Shown: positions 32,531-44,950, counted from the first letter of the stretch. The stretch: DNA of 64,000 nucleotides from Caprimulgus europaeus (GCA_907165065.1 OU015523.1:125998523-126062522), one strand, 5' to 3'. The notes: generated by a model not told the origin, from the sequence alone. A program made the numbers and translations.

Positions 32531-32950
32531 GGGGCTGAGGTTCAGTGTGGGGTTTGTTATAAGGATGTTGCTCAGGTACTGATGTTCTTAGTTGCTGCTG
32601 GAGCCCAAGGTCACCTGTTTGGGATGTTTGCAGGTGGAAGGGGCTGGGAGGGGGGAAGCACAGTAATTAGCAAACCCCAGAGCTGTCATTTGGTGGCTGC
32701 AGGAATGAACCACCCCGAGAGAGGATCCCTGCGTGCTGAGGACCAAACATCAAAGTGCCAGCAGGTCAGTGGGCCAGCACCCTCCTCTTGTCACCATTCC
32801 CCACCCATGTCCCATTATTTACACCTTGTTTGGGAGCAATTTGGAGGCAGGTCTTTTGTTCTGCCTTTGTGCAGCCCCTGCCCGCGGAGATCCTACCTCC
32901 CACTAGCTCCACGATGAAGATGATGATGATGGCACAAGACTGCTGGGTGT
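32531..32950 (+). mobile_element. Degraded ERVL-type LTR
   Basis: GGGGTTTGTTATAAGGATGT, GATGTTCTTAGTTGCTGCTG and GTAATTAGCAAACCCCAGAG are in the same order as in the LTR at 11319. The right end includes GATGATGATGATGG and fades into unique sequence. It is older and more diverged than the other LTRs. Confidence 0.6.
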
Positions 32951-34007
32951 TTATAAAGGGTCCTTTCTGAGCACACACACTTGTTTTACCTGCACTCACA
33001 ATTCAGCACGTGCTTAACCAGGTTCGTGGCTGAGGAGAGGCCACGGGGAGGAGGCGGTGCAGAGGGTGGTAGAAATAAGGGTGTGAGTTACAGCGTGTGA
33101 CAGACACCAGAGAGCGACAGCAGTCCTTGATATTGACAGGTTGAGATGGCAGCTCCAGTGTTGTTACAGCTGGCCAGAAAGCTTTCAGGAGAAACCCCTT
33201 CAGCAGCGGGCTGCTTTGTCAACAAGTTCCTGTTTCCAGGTAGGAAGGCAGGGCTGGAGGAGACCCTTCGAATCAGCAAACAGATCTCTGGCAGCCCTGA
33301 GCTGGCTCGGCTCTCACCGCTCCTCCAAACCTGCTGTAACCCCTGTGACAGCAGCTGTGCCCCTGCTCCGGGTCCTCCACGCCCTGAAGACCTCAAAGCA
33401 TCAGTTTCAGCCCCAGTGTATTTACCTGCTGCCCGGAACGACCTGCTCTGCTCACACGTTTTCTTTCCCACAGCCCCGGCTCCCCGTGGGCTGCTCTGTG
33501 TCAATACTCCTTCTCCTGCTGAGAAAGCCAACACAAACACAAACCTTTTGAGGACATTAAAAACACCCAGCTACGGGAACAGCTTTTGTAACCAGCTCTG
33601 TTATCTCCACTGTTAAACAAACAGCTCTCACCCAGCAGACCTCCCTCTCCCCCGCGCCTCCCGCAGAGCTCCCACCTGGGATGGCAGCAGGAGAAAAAAT
33701 AAACGTGTTGAAAGGGTTAAGAACTTTTGGGGTTTTTTGTTCTGAAATCGTTAATCTCTTTCTTCCCCTTTTCTTCTGAAGTTGGAGCAGTGTTACAGGG
33801 GTGCCTGGAGCAGAGCAGGGTTCTGGTTGCTGTCATCTCCGGCATCGTTCAGCTGTGAACAAGCCTGGTCCCAGAGAGCAGCCCTGCTCCTGCTCTCAGT
33901 CAGGGAGGTTGGGTTTGATCAGCCCCAATCAAAGCCCCCAGGGACCTGCTGGCTCCCAGCCCTGATGCAGGGCACGACGGTCCGTGGAGCCCAGAGACAG
34001 GGAGACA
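32951..34007. other. Intergenic, nothing firm
   Basis: A minus-strand start-like segment is not seen. On the plus strand an ATG at 33146 opens a 31-residue frame that ends at a GT-type splice-donor-like sequence (TTTCCAGGTAGG, 33233-33244), but no partner exon, CpG island or family match supports a gene. Confidence 0.4.
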
Positions 34008-34177
34008 CTTTGCACAGAGAGGTGGTCAAAGCCCCATCCCTGGAGACATCCAAGGTCAGGTTGGATCTTGAGACTCTGAGCAACCTGATCTGGTTGAAGA
34101 TGTCCCTGTCACTGCACAGGGACTTGATGGCCTTGAAAGGTCCCTTCCCACCCAAACCATCCTGTGACTCTATCTCT
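34008..34177 (+). mobile_element. Old CR1 LINE 3' fragment
   Basis: GCACAGAGAGGTGGTCAAAG, AGGTCAGGTTGGATCTTGAG and CCTGTGACTCTAT match a CR1 subfamily 3' end with visible divergence. Confidence 0.75.
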
Positions 34178-35282
34178 GGGGTCCCCAGCCCCCCCAAAGG
34201 AGGCACCTCTGAGGTCCAGGGGTGCAGCAGCAGCTGCCTTGGAGGTGGCTTCCCCACCACAGGCAGGTCTGGAATGGCTTTGCAGCACAGTGGGCTTGGC
34301 AGGAACCCTCAGGCCTCGTGGTCAGGGCAGAAGGAATGTTCTGCAGGAACAGCTGGAGGATCTGCTCCCTTTGGTGGCTCTTGACATGATATCTCAGACC
34401 TTTTGTCAGGTCTCACACCTGACACAGGCTCAGAGCATCCCAGCTCCTGACACTGCTGCGAGAGCCGGATTGCAGAGCGTGAGCCTTCACCAACAGCTCC
34501 CAGGTGTGCAACCAGAACACTCTGGTGGCTGCCTGCATGAGGAAGGGTGACATTAAACAGATCTGAAGGAGTCCCTGAGCTCAGGAGGGGGCAAAAAAGT
34601 GCCCAGATCCCTGTGCCCCAGAGAGAAGTGCAGCTGACAGCAGATATGATGCAGAGAGAAGAAGCAGGCATTTGTCTCAGCATCCCACCCTGCAGAACAT
34701 GAAGGAAAGGTCTCTGGGCTGTGGTGCATTCCCTCCTCTTCCTCATCCCAGAGTTCCCTCCCATGGTGGAAAGGAAACTGCTGCCTCAGCTTTGAAGGAG
34801 ACTGGTGGCTTAGTGCTGAACAATCCCTGGGAGCCACCAGCACCAGAGGAGCTCGTGGAGGGGCAGCAGTGGGGCCTCTTCATCCCTGCACGTTGGCCAA
34901 GACAGGGCTGTGCAGGGAGCAGTGGCCATCAGGGCTCTGCTGTCAGGACCAGCAGACAGACTGGTCCCGTCTGAGCTGCCCACCGAGTCAATGCCACACA
35001 GAGCACTGGACAAAAGGACCTTTGTCCCTTGGCAAGGAGAGCTAGGCAGATGGGAGCATTGCTGTGACTCTTCCATGGGACTGAGAAGCCCCAGCCACGT
35101 GGGAACAGCCCATGGGAACCAGAAGACTCCTGGTAGGACTGTGACTGTTGGTGTCAGTGTCTTCATGGGCCTCCACATTATAATGGTGCAACAAAACCCC
35201 ACCTGGAAAGCAGTGCAGAGCACACTGACCTTCCAGGGGCTTGAATACAGTCTTGGACATCATGGTTTAAGTGTGGCTGAGG
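34178..35282. other. Intergenic, nothing recognised
   Basis: About 1.1 kb of unique sequence. Open frames on both strands lack recognisable domains. Confidence 0.45.
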
Positions 35283-35415
35283 CACCATCCCTGCAGGTAT
35301 TTAAAAGACATGTAGATGTGGTGCTCAGGGACGTGGTTTAGTGGTGGACTTGGCAGTGTTGGGTTTCCGGTTGGACTCTCTTACAGGTCTTTTCCAACCA
35401 AAACCATTCTATGAA
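35283..35415 (+). mobile_element. CR1 LINE 3' end fragment
   Basis: CCATCCCTGCAGGTATTTAA, TGGTGCTCAGGGACGTGGTT and a CCATTCTATGAAATG tail, of an old CR1 subfamily. The ~40 bases to its left may belong to it too. Confidence 0.8.
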
Positions 35416-35973
35416 ATGTTTCCCTTAAGCACAGGACAAGAAAGCCTTTCCTGACCTCACAAGGCTCTTCAGCATGTGAACATCTTCATCAGCAAGAGGT
35501 GCCAGGGCCGCTCAGCAATGCAAGCTATACCCACCAAGCCAGGAGGACAGACCATCACCTGTGCCATGGAACACAGCACTTTGCCCACCCAGCTATGGTT
35601 CGTGCACCAGGCTTGGGTCTGATGACCAACGAGGTGTTCATGGTCTAGGCACTGAGATAACAGGTGAAGGAACAAGCAGAAACAAAGCTGTAGGACAGCA
35701 AACAAAATCAGCAGCAGTAGGTGATGGTAAACCAGCAGATGTGAGAGCCCTGATGCTCCTCAGCTGAACTCTGCCCCGTCTCTGCTGGATGGACCATTCA
35801 GGGGAAGCATCTCTAGGAGCAGCAATGGTCCAAGCCCCCATTTCCAGAATCCCACCACCCTCAGCTTCTCTTGAACCTCTTGGTCAAGCCTGTTCCTGCA
35901 GGGTGAGAAGCTCTGCAGCGCTTGGTGCTGCTGTCCGGATCCTGTCCGGTGTCCCTGCTCCTTCCAGCAGCAC
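35416..35973. other. 3' flank of the third OR
   Basis: No gene. This should contain the 3' UTR of the minus-strand OR that ends at 35974. Confidence 0.45.
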
Positions 35974-36948
35974 TCAGCATCTCCTCCCCCAGCCGGGGCA
36001 GGGGCGCTCCCCCGCGGGGCACAGGAGGCGGAGGACGCGCTCCCGGATCTGCCGTGTCCTCACCCCGTACACGATGGGGTTCAGCATGGGCGGGACCACG
36101 ACGTAGAGGTTGGCCAGCAGGATGTGAACGTGGCTTGGGATGTGGTGGCCAAAGCGGTGCGTGAGAAAGGAGAAGAAGGCAGGGACGTAGAACATGAGGA
36201 TGACGCAGAGGTGGGAGCCGCAGGTGCTCAGGGTTTTGAGGCGAGCTTCAGGGGACGGGAGCCGAAAGACCGCCCTGAGGATCAGGGCGTAGGAGACGGC
36301 GATGAGCACGAGGTCCAGGCCGGAGGAGAGCAGAGCCGTGGTCAGCCCGTACCAGACGTTGGCCTTGATGTCGGCGCAGGCCAGGCGGGCGATGCCCATG
36401 TGCTCGCAGTAGGTGTGGGGCATGACGTTGTGCCCGCAGTAGGGCAGGCGCTTCAGGAGGAAGATGGGTGGGAACATGATGCAGAAGCCCCGGAGAACGG
36501 CGGCCACGGCCGTTTTCCCGATCACCGAGGGCGTCAGGATGGCGGGGTAGCGCAGCGGGTCGCAGACGGCCACGTAGCGGTCGAAGGCCATGGCCAGCAG
36601 CACGGACGATTCCACGATGAAGCTGAAGTGGGTGAAGAACATCTGCGTGATGCAGGCATCGAAGGAGATCTCCCTGGCGCTGAACCAGAAGATGGCCAGC
36701 ATCTTGGGCACCGTGGTGGTGGACAGCATCAGGTCAGCCACAGCCAGCATGGTGAGGAAGAGGTACATGGGCTCGTGGAGGTTCCTGTCCGTGCTGATGA
36801 CGAAGAGGAGGACGGAGTTGCCGAACACCGCAGTGAGGTACATCAGACAGAAGGGGACGGAGATCCAGACCTGGGACTCCTCCATGCCCGGGATGCCCGT
36901 CAGGACGAAGGTGATGGGGTCGAAGCTGCTTTCGTTGAGCTCATACAT
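35974..36948 (-). CDS. Class I olfactory receptor, OR52-like (324 aa)
   Basis: A seven-transmembrane odorant receptor with a complete motif set: N5-E-S glycosylation site; FGNS at 42-45; [16 protein letters not shown] at 58-73; C99; [15 protein letters not shown] at 120-134; [16 protein letters not shown] at 168-183; [11 protein letters not shown] at 240-250; [20 protein letters not shown] at 286-305. A slightly extended, cysteine-containing tail follows. The start at 36948 gives the standard N-terminus. The ATG 16 codons upstream lies across the likely splice acceptor (CTTCCTTGCACAG, ending near 36978) and is not preferred. Coding sequence is GC-rich with many CpGs, more than in the 27413 gene. 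In TM2-TM3 it nearly matches the 14338 gene, while the second loop and C-terminus match the 27413 gene; see findings. Confidence 0.93.
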   Translation of the reverse strand: MYELNESSFDPITFVLTGIPGMEESQVWISVPFCLMYLTAVFGNSVLLFVISTDRNLHEPMYLFLTMLAVADLMLSTTTVPKMLAIFWFSAREISFDACITQMFFTHFSFIVESSVLLAMAFDRYVAVCDPLRYPAILTPSVIGKTAVAAVLRGFCIMFPPIFLLKRLPYCGHNVMPHTYCEHMGIARLACADIKANVWYGLTTALLSSGLDLVLIAVSYALILRAVFRLPSPEARLKTLSTCGSHLCVILMFYVPAFFSFLTHRFGHHIPSHVHILLANLYVVVPPMLNPIVYGVRTRQIRERVLRLLCPAGERPCPGWGRRC

Positions 36949-37182
36949 GGTGTCGGTGCTCGGTGTCTGACTCTGTTCTGTGCAAGGAAGGGACAAACAA
37001 CGCCTGGTGAGCCTGGGGTCAGCCCGTGCCCAGCCACAAACGTGCCCACATCGCTGCTACAACGTCCTGCTTGGACCTGCCCTCCAGCCAGAGCCGTCTC
37101 TGAAGGACCAGGGGGTGACTCGCTGGGTTCTGTGGTACAAAGGGATCCGTTTGTTCGCTCTCATCAACCCTACAAACTGTTT

Positions 37183-37582
37183 CTGAGGACAGGCTGAGAG
37201 AGTTGGGGCTGTTCAGCCTGGAGAAGAGAAGGCTCCCGGGAGACCTTCCAGTGGCCTCCCAGTACCTGAAGGGGCTCCAGGAAGGCTGGGGAGGGACTTT
37301 GGCCAAGGGCAGGAAGGGACAGAGCAAGGGGTGATGGCTTGAAAGTGTCAGAGGGGAGATGGAGCTGAGATGTGAGGAAGAAATTGTTTGGTGTGAGGGT
37401 GGTGAGACCCTGGCCCAGGTTGGCCAGAGAAGCTGTGGCTGCTCCTCCCTGGAAGTGTTCTGGGCCAGGTTGGATGAGGCTTTGAGCAACCTGGTCTAGT
37501 GGAAGGTGTCCCTGCTGCTGGCAGGGGGTTGGAACTGGAGGAGCTTCCCACCCAAACCAGTCTGGGTTCTGTGACTCTATGA
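37183..37582 (+). mobile_element. CR1 LINE, 5'-truncated
   Basis: TGAGGACAGGCTGAGAGAGT through GGCTTGAAAGTGTCAGAGGG to a CTGGGTTCTGTGACTCTATG tail. It lies about 200 bases upstream of the OR splice acceptor. Confidence 0.9.
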
Positions 37583-38221
37583 AGAACATCTTCCCTGTCC
37601 CTCCATTTCCAGTGCAGCACAGCCCGGGTCCTTTTCTGTCTCTGCTTTATCCTCTGTCACAGAAAGCCTTGCAAAAGTCAGAGTGACTTCTGCTGTGGCT
37701 GCTGGCAGCTCTGTGTCTGTGTGCACTGCAAAGCCCTGTGCCCTTGTGAGGACTCCGTGTCTCTTCAGGGAGATGAAATAATGCAACGACTCGTTCTGCT
37801 CAGACCCGTGCCCCGTCCGTCTCTGAGAGCTCCTTGTCCAAACAATTAACATCGGGACAAAACCTGCACCAGGACCAGCACTGGGGAGTGCCTCGGACAT
37901 GCTGACATTCAGATGCCACCTCTGGAGGTTGTGACCCCCCTGAAACTCCTGCTGGACACGGTGCTCCCTGTATTTCCACCTGTACAAACACGGCCACTGC
38001 TGGCAAACACCACAAAGTGCTTTCTGTGCCTCTTCCCCATCCCACGGGGATCTGAGGGACCCAAACACCAAGGGGGGGAAGGGGAGAGCCAGGCTGGACT
38101 CTCAGCCCGTGCCCAGACTTTCTGAACCACCTGGAGCATCTCTCTTACCTGGCAGGTTCCCTGCCTTTTCCTTCATTCTTTTTTCTCTCCTTTGTAAAGT
38201 GGGACAAAGACACTTTGGGTC
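37583..38221. other. Intergenic, nothing recognised
   Basis: Unique sequence between two CR1 copies, no gene signal. Confidence 0.45.
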
Positions 38222-38956
38222 ACAACAACCCCCGGCAGCTCCAGGCTTGGGGAGGAGTGGGGGGAGAGCTGCTGGGCACAGAGGGACCTGGGGGTGTTGG
38301 GCAACAGCAGCTGAACAGGAGCCAGCAGAGTGCCCAGGTGGCCAAGAAGGCCAAGGGCATCCTGGCCTGGATCAGCACCAGTGTGGCCAGTAGGAGCAGG
38401 GAAGTTCTCTTCCCCCTGCACTGGGCACTGGTGAGGCCGCGGCTCGAGTGCTGGGTTCAGTGTTGGGCCCCTGACTCCAAGAAGGACCTGGAGGTGCTGG
38501 AGCGTGTCCAGAGAAGGGAACGGAGCTGGGGAAGGGTCTGGAGCACAAGTGTGCTGAGTTCAGGCTGAGGGAACTGGGGGTGTTGAGCCTGGAGAGAAGG
38601 AGGCTGAGGGGAGACCTTGTGGCTCTGTCCAAGTCCCTTGGAGGAGGGTGCAGAGAGGTGGGGGTGGGTCTGTTCAACCAAGGACCAAGGGACAGGACAA
38701 GAGGAAATGGGCTCCAGTTGTGGCCAGGGCAGTTGAGATGGGATGTGAGGAAGAATTTCTTTGCTGAAAGGGTTCTGAGGCATTGGAAGGGGTTGCCCAG
38801 GGCAGTGGTGGAGTCCCCATCCCTGGAGGGACTGAAGAGTCGTGTAGACACAGTGCTGAGGGACAGGGGTCAGTGGGGACTGGGCAGTGTTGGGTTCATG
38901 GTTGGACTCCAGGAGCTCAAAGGGCTTTTCCCATCCAGGCCACTCTGGGGCTCTGT
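38222..38956 (+). mobile_element. Longest CR1 LINE copy in the window
   Basis: About 735 bases. It starts CAACAACCCCCGGCAGCTCC in the ORF2 reverse-transcriptase C-terminal part, then reaches CACAAGTGTGCTGAGTTCAG, the 3' UTR and CAGGCCACTCTGGGGCTCTG. It overlaps in content with both 17889-18170 and 24020-24600, and so links these two pieces as parts of one subfamily. Confidence 0.92.
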
Positions 38957-41125
38957 TTTCCCCGTTCCTGAAGTGCCAGAACACCGAGCACAGCCCCAGA
39001 AGGGCCGATCAGCCTGAGCGTGTCTTTGTCAATTTGAATAACACCAAGAAGCCAAACCTGCAGAGTCCCCTGGACACTTTGCCATGAGAAGGGCTCTGAG
39101 GAGAAGGAAGGCTGCAGGGCAGGGTTTTATGTGTTCCCCCCATTTTGCCCCTGTTTGTAGCCCCACCCCACCCCCCGTGTGTGATCCATCACACATAACA
39201 GAGCCTCGGCCAGGGCTGGGGTGCAGGAAAATGAGTTCAGTTAGGACCAAAGCTGACCCTTCCCTCTCAGACCTGCCTGCAGCCCGTGGTGGTTCTGTGG
39301 CAAGCTGCAGGTACCTCAGGGTACAACGAGTTTGCATTTCTAAGCGTTTCCATCCCGAAGGATTCTTGTCCTTGAGGAACCACAAGTGCACAGAACACAC
39401 CAGCCAGTACAGAAAAGCTCTTCAGCTCATCACAAATATTTATCCAATTGCCTCTTCTGCTTTTAAAGGCACAAAACTCAGCAGAGGTGAGTAAGGATAA
39501 GCCAGGGCTGTCACTGTAAAGTCACCCAGCCTGGGAACGTCCCCAGGCACCGACCCCTGCCTGCACGTGGGTCACAGAGCAGAGCAGCACGACCCCCACG
39601 TCGTGGTGATGTGGAAATCCATTTCCCTCACACACTGCTTGCCTTTCCAACACAAAATCACTGCCCAAACAGCAAGTGTTCAACAGAAAACGACTCACCA
39701 AGGGCAGCCCCAGAGAGGAACGAGGAACCTCAGCAGCCCCGGGGAGCGCGGAGCCGCGGGGAAGAGCAAATCCCAGCCCGTGCTGCCGAGGGAGGATGGT
39801 GTCAATCCTTCCCCCGCCTCAGCCTCAGAAGGAACATCAGCCCCTGACTTGTGGGAGCTTAAATTGCTGGTGCATTAACGATTAACAGCAGTTAAGGCTC
39901 CCAGGTGAGTCAGGATATTTCCTGCTTTCCCATCATTTGCATTGCAAGTGTTTGACTCCGTCCTGCATCTCCTGAGCAGGGCGAGGGCTCGAGATGGAGA
40001 TGGGCACACGCTGCCCGAGCAGGGCTCAGCCTGCAGAGGAGCATCTCTGGTGTCCAGGAGTGTTTTATCCCCCACAGACTCAAAATTCCCTGGTTATACC
40101 AGTGAAACCTCCCAAGACAGCCCCTGTGTTCTGCTCCCCCTGCATGTGAGGTTCCTCTGCCCAACTCCAGCCCGTGGTCAATGATCTACAGATAACGAAG
40201 TGGAGTGGCTGTGAGCACAAAGTGGCCTTGGTGGTGCTGCAAAACAGAGAAGGCTGCAGAGATTTCTACCAGATCAAACTGCTGCTCTGAGCTGGCATCA
40301 GCTGGAAAAACAGAAACTCCTCGATTGCGTAATTGATAACGCACTGTTATTGCAAAATCGTGTTTAAAGTACAGGGAGGTGGCAAAAATAAATAAATAAA
40401 TAAAAGAATAGCTCTATCTGTTCAAAGGATGCCAAAAATGAATTAAAAGATGATCTGAAAATACTTTGCCTGCAACCAACGTGTTGAAGATCTGTCAGTG
40501 CAGCAGAAAAAGGATCTGAATGCACAGGACTGTACAAATTACTCATTTCTTTTCATCCCGGGGCCAAATCAAAATGATTGAAAGTAATTGCTTTTTATTT
40601 TTTTGATGAAACAAAGGAGTGTGAATCCTGTCTCACTTGGCCAGCAATGAAACGTTCCTCATTCAGTGATTTCTGGTTTTGTTCCAGGGCTGTAGTGCCT
40701 CGGGCTCAGAAATGATGTGTAACCAAGAGACACACGGAGCAGAGATGCCTCTCTGGTTTTTCAGTCACATCTAAGCACAGCTCATCTCCCTGCCCTGCCC
40801 TGCCCCTGGTGTGCTGAGCTCCGGGTTTTACCCACCTGGAAACACCCCTCAGGTTTTGGGGTGTCGCTTGTGCCACCAGTAACAGCGACCACACCCGGTC
40901 CTGCCCACGGCCCCGCCGAGAGGTTTGCTGCAGAAGGTGGATTTGATTCTGAAATATCCCAGTAATTCCCAGTTTCATATCTGCTGCCAGAGAGAGGCCA
41001 GGTCCCTGCAGCACCCACTGGGGTGGGATGGGAGGACACACGAATGTCCCCATGTCTGGGGCTGCCCATGCAACCTGGGGGTCAGGGGTGGTCCAGGGGA
41101 TGGACCCTGGTGCCTCCTCAGAGTC
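38957..41125. other. Intergenic, nothing recognised
   Basis: About 2.2 kb of unique sequence. A short (AATA)n microsatellite lies at 40387-40405 and an AT-rich zone at 40310-40640. No gene or RNA signal. Confidence 0.5.
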
Positions 41126-41316
41126 ACAGGATCACAGAATCACAGAGTCACAGTGGTTGGAAAAGCCCTTTAAGGTCACTGAGTCCAACCATGAACCCAA
41201 CACTGCCAATCCCACCTCTAACCCATGTCCCTGAGCACCTCATCTGCCTGTCTGTTAAATCCCCCCAGGGCTGGGGACTCCTCCACCTCCCTGGGCAGCC
41301 TGTGCCAACGCCTGAG
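41126..41316 (-). mobile_element. CR1 LINE fragment (minus)
   Basis: Plus-strand ATCACAGAATCACAGAGTCA tail units, then GTCACTGAGTCCAACCATGA and a CTGGGGACTCCTCCACCTCC segment. Confidence 0.88.
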
Positions 41317-42664
41317 ATTTGTCCTTGAGTCCTTGTGATTTGTTTTGCCCAGGAGTTTCCCAGAGCGGCCTTTGCAGTGAGAATTGCTGGAGGAGATGTT
41401 GCTTTGCTTGGCATTGTGTCTTGGTGTCCTTGGCCCTGTGTCCTCCAGCCCAAGCTCTGATGCTCCAGGATGCTGGAGGAAGATGGATGGCTCAGCTGTG
41501 ATAACCGAGCTGCTGAGTGACACTGACCCAGCAGCCACTGGAGCCTGGGCTTGGCAGCACAGCTCTGGTGACAGCAGAAGGTGACAAGCAAGGAGGAGGT
41601 CATTTGTCTCCAGGATTCTGGAAAAGCTTGAAAACAGGGAGCCAGGAGCTGCCTTCCCCAGGTGTGGCTCCTCCTGGCTGCAGACTTGCACCATGGTGTG
41701 TGTGGGAAAGGGCAGGACCTGTCAGTCAAGAACTGAGTGAATAAAAAAACCACATTAATTTGGTGACACCTGGTTGTAGAAGAAAAACAAAGCAAGTTTG
41801 AGGGAGTGAGAGGAGGTTGTGTCCTGCCTCCTTCCACCACTTTCCATACCAGGCTTCAGGGAAATAATGGGAACCCCAAAACCCCCGTGTTTCACAGGAA
41901 ATAAGTTCACGTGGCAGGGAAGAGGGTTTCAGAGTGCTCTGGACAGTGAGGTCACTCTTGTGCTTCACTGGAAATATTTACCCACCAAAGCACTTTGAAG
42001 AGACACAATAAACTCCTGCCCACTGGTTTCTGGAACAAACACAATTCCCGTTTGCTGCTGGCAGGGTTCCCCTGTGGCCTCTCAGACTGGGGTTTGTTTG
42101 TGTGACAGGGGATGAAGTTGGGGTGTCACTTCTCTAGGGAAAAGCTTGGCAGGGAACACAGCCTTCCTCCATCTGCAGGTGAGTGTCTGAGACAGATCCA
42201 GCTCCCTGAACTCAGAGTATCTGCTCCTGACCTGGTCATCTCAGGCAGCAGTGGAGGGCCAGGAGGACTTTCAGGAGCCTTTCACCTCCTCCAGCTGCAG
42301 ACAGAGCCTTCCTCTTTTAATTCATGTGTGGCTAAAGGGTCCCCCACCTTTCCTCAGAAATATCCTCTGATGTCAGATCTGTGGAATCCAAATTCCTGTC
42401 CTTTTCTAGCAGCTGAGAGGTGGAACAGCTCTTCTTGGTCTGGAAGCCTTTGGGCTGGCTCTGTTCCATAGAAACCACAGCGAGAGGCATGGAAAGGAAA
42501 TTAAAAAGCATACACTGATAAGATGAACTTTCCACGTGGGTTGGAAAGATCTCCAGCACCTGCAGGAGCCAAGGCACGAGGCATTGTCTGGTGGGAGAAC
42601 AATTATCAGACCTTCTGACAGAAAACAAGTGGATTTCCTGGCACACAAGCCCTCCTCAAGATTT
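41317..42664. other. Intergenic, nothing recognised
   Basis: About 1.3 kb of unique sequence without gene, RNA or clear repeat. Confidence 0.5.
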
Positions 42665-43251
42665 CATAGACTCAGAGACTGGTTTGGGTGGGAAGGGACA
42701 TTTCAAGGTCATCCAGTCCAACCCCCCTGCAGTGACAGTGACATCTTCAACCAGATCAGGTTGCTCAGAGCCCCGTCCAACCTGACCTGGAATGTTTCCA
42801 GGGATGGAGCTTCTGCCACCTCTCTGGCCAACCTGGGCCAGGGTCTCACCACCCTCACACCAAACAATTTCTTCCTCACATCTCAGCTCCAGCTCCCCTC
42901 TGACACTTTCAAGCCACCACCCCTTGTTCTGTCACTCCCTGCCCTTGGCCAAAGTCCCTCCCCAGCCTTCCTGGAGCCCCTTCAGGTACTGGGAGGCCAC
43001 TGGAAGGTCTCCCTGGAGCCTTCTCTTCTCCAGGCTGAACAGCCCCAACTCTCTCAGCCTGTCCTCACAGCAGAGCTGCTCCAGCCCTGGCATCATCCTC
43101 GTGGCCTCCTCTGCACTGGCTCCAGTAGCTCCATGTCCTTGTGCTGTTGGTGGCCCCAGCACTGGAGGCAGCACTGCAGGGGGGGTCTCAGGAGAGCGGA
43201 GGGGCAGAATCCCCTCCCTGGCCCTGCTGCCCACGCTGCTCTGGGTGCAGT
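42665..43251 (-). mobile_element. CR1 LINE, 5'-truncated (minus)
   Basis: Plus-strand CATAGACTCAGAGACTGGTT (tail side) through ACCAAACAATTTCTTCCTCA to CACGCTGCTCTGGGTGCAGT. It shares almost the whole course with 54572-55163, including the GGCATCATCCTCGTGGCCTC word. Confidence 0.92.
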
Positions 43252-43497
43252 TTGTCCTTGGTCCTGCAAACACCGAGATACCCAGGAGTGCTGGACCATT
43301 CCCACAGAAACTGAGTTTCCTCATGATGCCCTCAAACACCTCCTGCTGTCGTCCATCCTGCAGCAGAACAACAGCATCAGTGTTCAGGGAAGCCCCAGGC
43401 CAACCTCTGCAGGGGACAGTGCAGGGGTCTGCGTTGCCGTTTGTGGGAAATAAACACCTCAGCACCCACTTTGAGCATGCTCTTGCTCTGACCCAGT

Positions 43498-43880
43498 GTC
43501 CTGGTGTAAGCTGGGCCAGAGCTGGGTCCGTTCAGCAGCTGGAACAGCGCTGGGGTTTGATTCCAGATGGGATTTGTCAGGAGAAGAACATTGAGAATAC
43601 ACCGATGTTTTCAGTTGTCACTGGAAGTTGAAGGACTTTGTGTTTTGCTGATCTGCAAGTGCAGGGTCTGCGAGGGGGGTGAGGAATATTGCCATGGATC
43701 AGCTCCATGGGCACTGGGCTCTGCCAAGGGGCTGTTCCAGCTCCTGTCCCCCATGGGCAGGAGATCCATGAGGGGCTCTTCCTCTCTGGCTCTCTCTGGC
43801 TCTCGCTCGGGCTCTGGCTCTCCCGAGATTGTGGTTTCGGGTCGGGATTGTCGCTGCTCCGGGATCGTTCTCTGGGAAAA
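43498..43880 (+). mobile_element. ERVL-type LTR, 3'-truncated
   Basis: TGTCCTGGTGTAAGCTGGGC, then the same order of words as the LTR at 3204 (GAACATTGAGAATACACCGA, CCATGGATCAGCTCCATGGG, CTCTGGCTCT-rich patch). The match ends near GGGATCGTTCTCTGGGAA; the AT-rich R/U5-like end is missing. Confidence 0.78.
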
Positions 43881-44081
43881 GGAGGCTTCAGTGGGCAGGA
43901 GCCCTCCTTGAGGGATGCAGCCTGTACCCTTGGGTGATGTCCCAACACCACTGGGGCTGCTGGGCTGAACGGGAGTCCAGGAGCAAGGATGGCACCCCAG
44001 AAATAGAGGATGTCACCACAAGGAGCAGTGTGCAGAGGAGGCTGGGTCACACACAGGGGACTCTGGGGAAGAGGAATCACA

Positions 44082-44372
44082 GAATCATAGACTCATAGGA
44101 TGCTGGAAGGGACCCACCAGGATGATGGAGTCCAACTCCTGCCCCTGCACAGGACAATCCCAACATTCACACCATGTCCCTGAGGGCCTTGGCCAAATGC
44201 TGCTGGAATCTTGTCAGCCTTGGGGCCATGAGCACCTCCCTGGGGAGCCTGTGCCAGTGCTCCACCACCCTCTGCCTCAAGAACCTTTTCCTCATGGCCA
44301 ACCTCCCCCTCCCCTGCCACATCTTCCTGCCATGTCCTCTGCTCCTGGCCTTGGTGGCCAGAGAGAAGAGAG
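44082..44372 (-). mobile_element. CR1 LINE fragment (minus)
   Basis: Plus-strand ATCACAGAATCATAGACTCA tail, then GATGATGGAGTCCAACTCCT and a CCTCAAGAACCTTTTCCTCA segment. Same subfamily as 61290. Confidence 0.9.
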
Positions 44373-44950
44373 CGTGTGGCTTGATGGGCAATGAGCTGAA
44401 AAGCCAATTGCAGTGCTGCAGCCTCGCAGAAGGGGCGGGACCTGGTGAGCACCCTTCACAGGAGACCAGAGGAACAGACCAGAGTGTTCAGGAGAGTGGA
44501 CTCTAGATGTCTCTGTGAGGCAAGAAACACCACGGTCCTGCAGCCCAACACCCTTGGCTGCAGGGCTTGGACATCACTGGCCTGGGGGTGAGGGTCCAGA
44601 CGGGGGATGGAGGAGGAGGAGGAGGATGCAGGGAGGAGAGCGAGGGATGCTCTGTGTCCCTGTCTCTGTGATGCCCCTTCCCCAGAAGCCTCTGTTCCTC
44701 TCCCAGGGAAGGCAGAGATGCAATGTCCTGGTGTTGTGCTGGAGCTGATGCTGAGCAGCCTCGCTGGAGATGTCAGTGGACTCAGCACTGTGCAGGATGG
44801 GGCTCGGGAGCTGCTGGGGAGCTGCTGGGGAGCTGCTCGGTCCGAGCCTTCGGGCTGGTGCTGCTTTGGGTTTTGCTGCCTTCAGCCCCCACCTCCCCTG
44901 TCAGGATTGCACTGAACAAACCATGTCTTGTCATCATGGGCAATGTGCAG
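44373..44950. other. Intergenic, nothing recognised
   Basis: Unique sequence with a short GGA-rich run near 44607-44630. Confidence 0.45.

Noticed and set aside
33146-33616. Plus-strand frame starting MAAPVLLQLARKL with a donor-like sequence after 31 codons
   Set aside because: Looks superficially like a mitochondrial-type first exon, but no CpG island, partner exon or recognisable family. Chance ATG and GT.
36124-37197. 357-aa plus-strand frame opposite the third OR
   Set aside because: Same type of antisense shadow. It runs past the OR start into the splice acceptor and unique DNA, without family resemblance.
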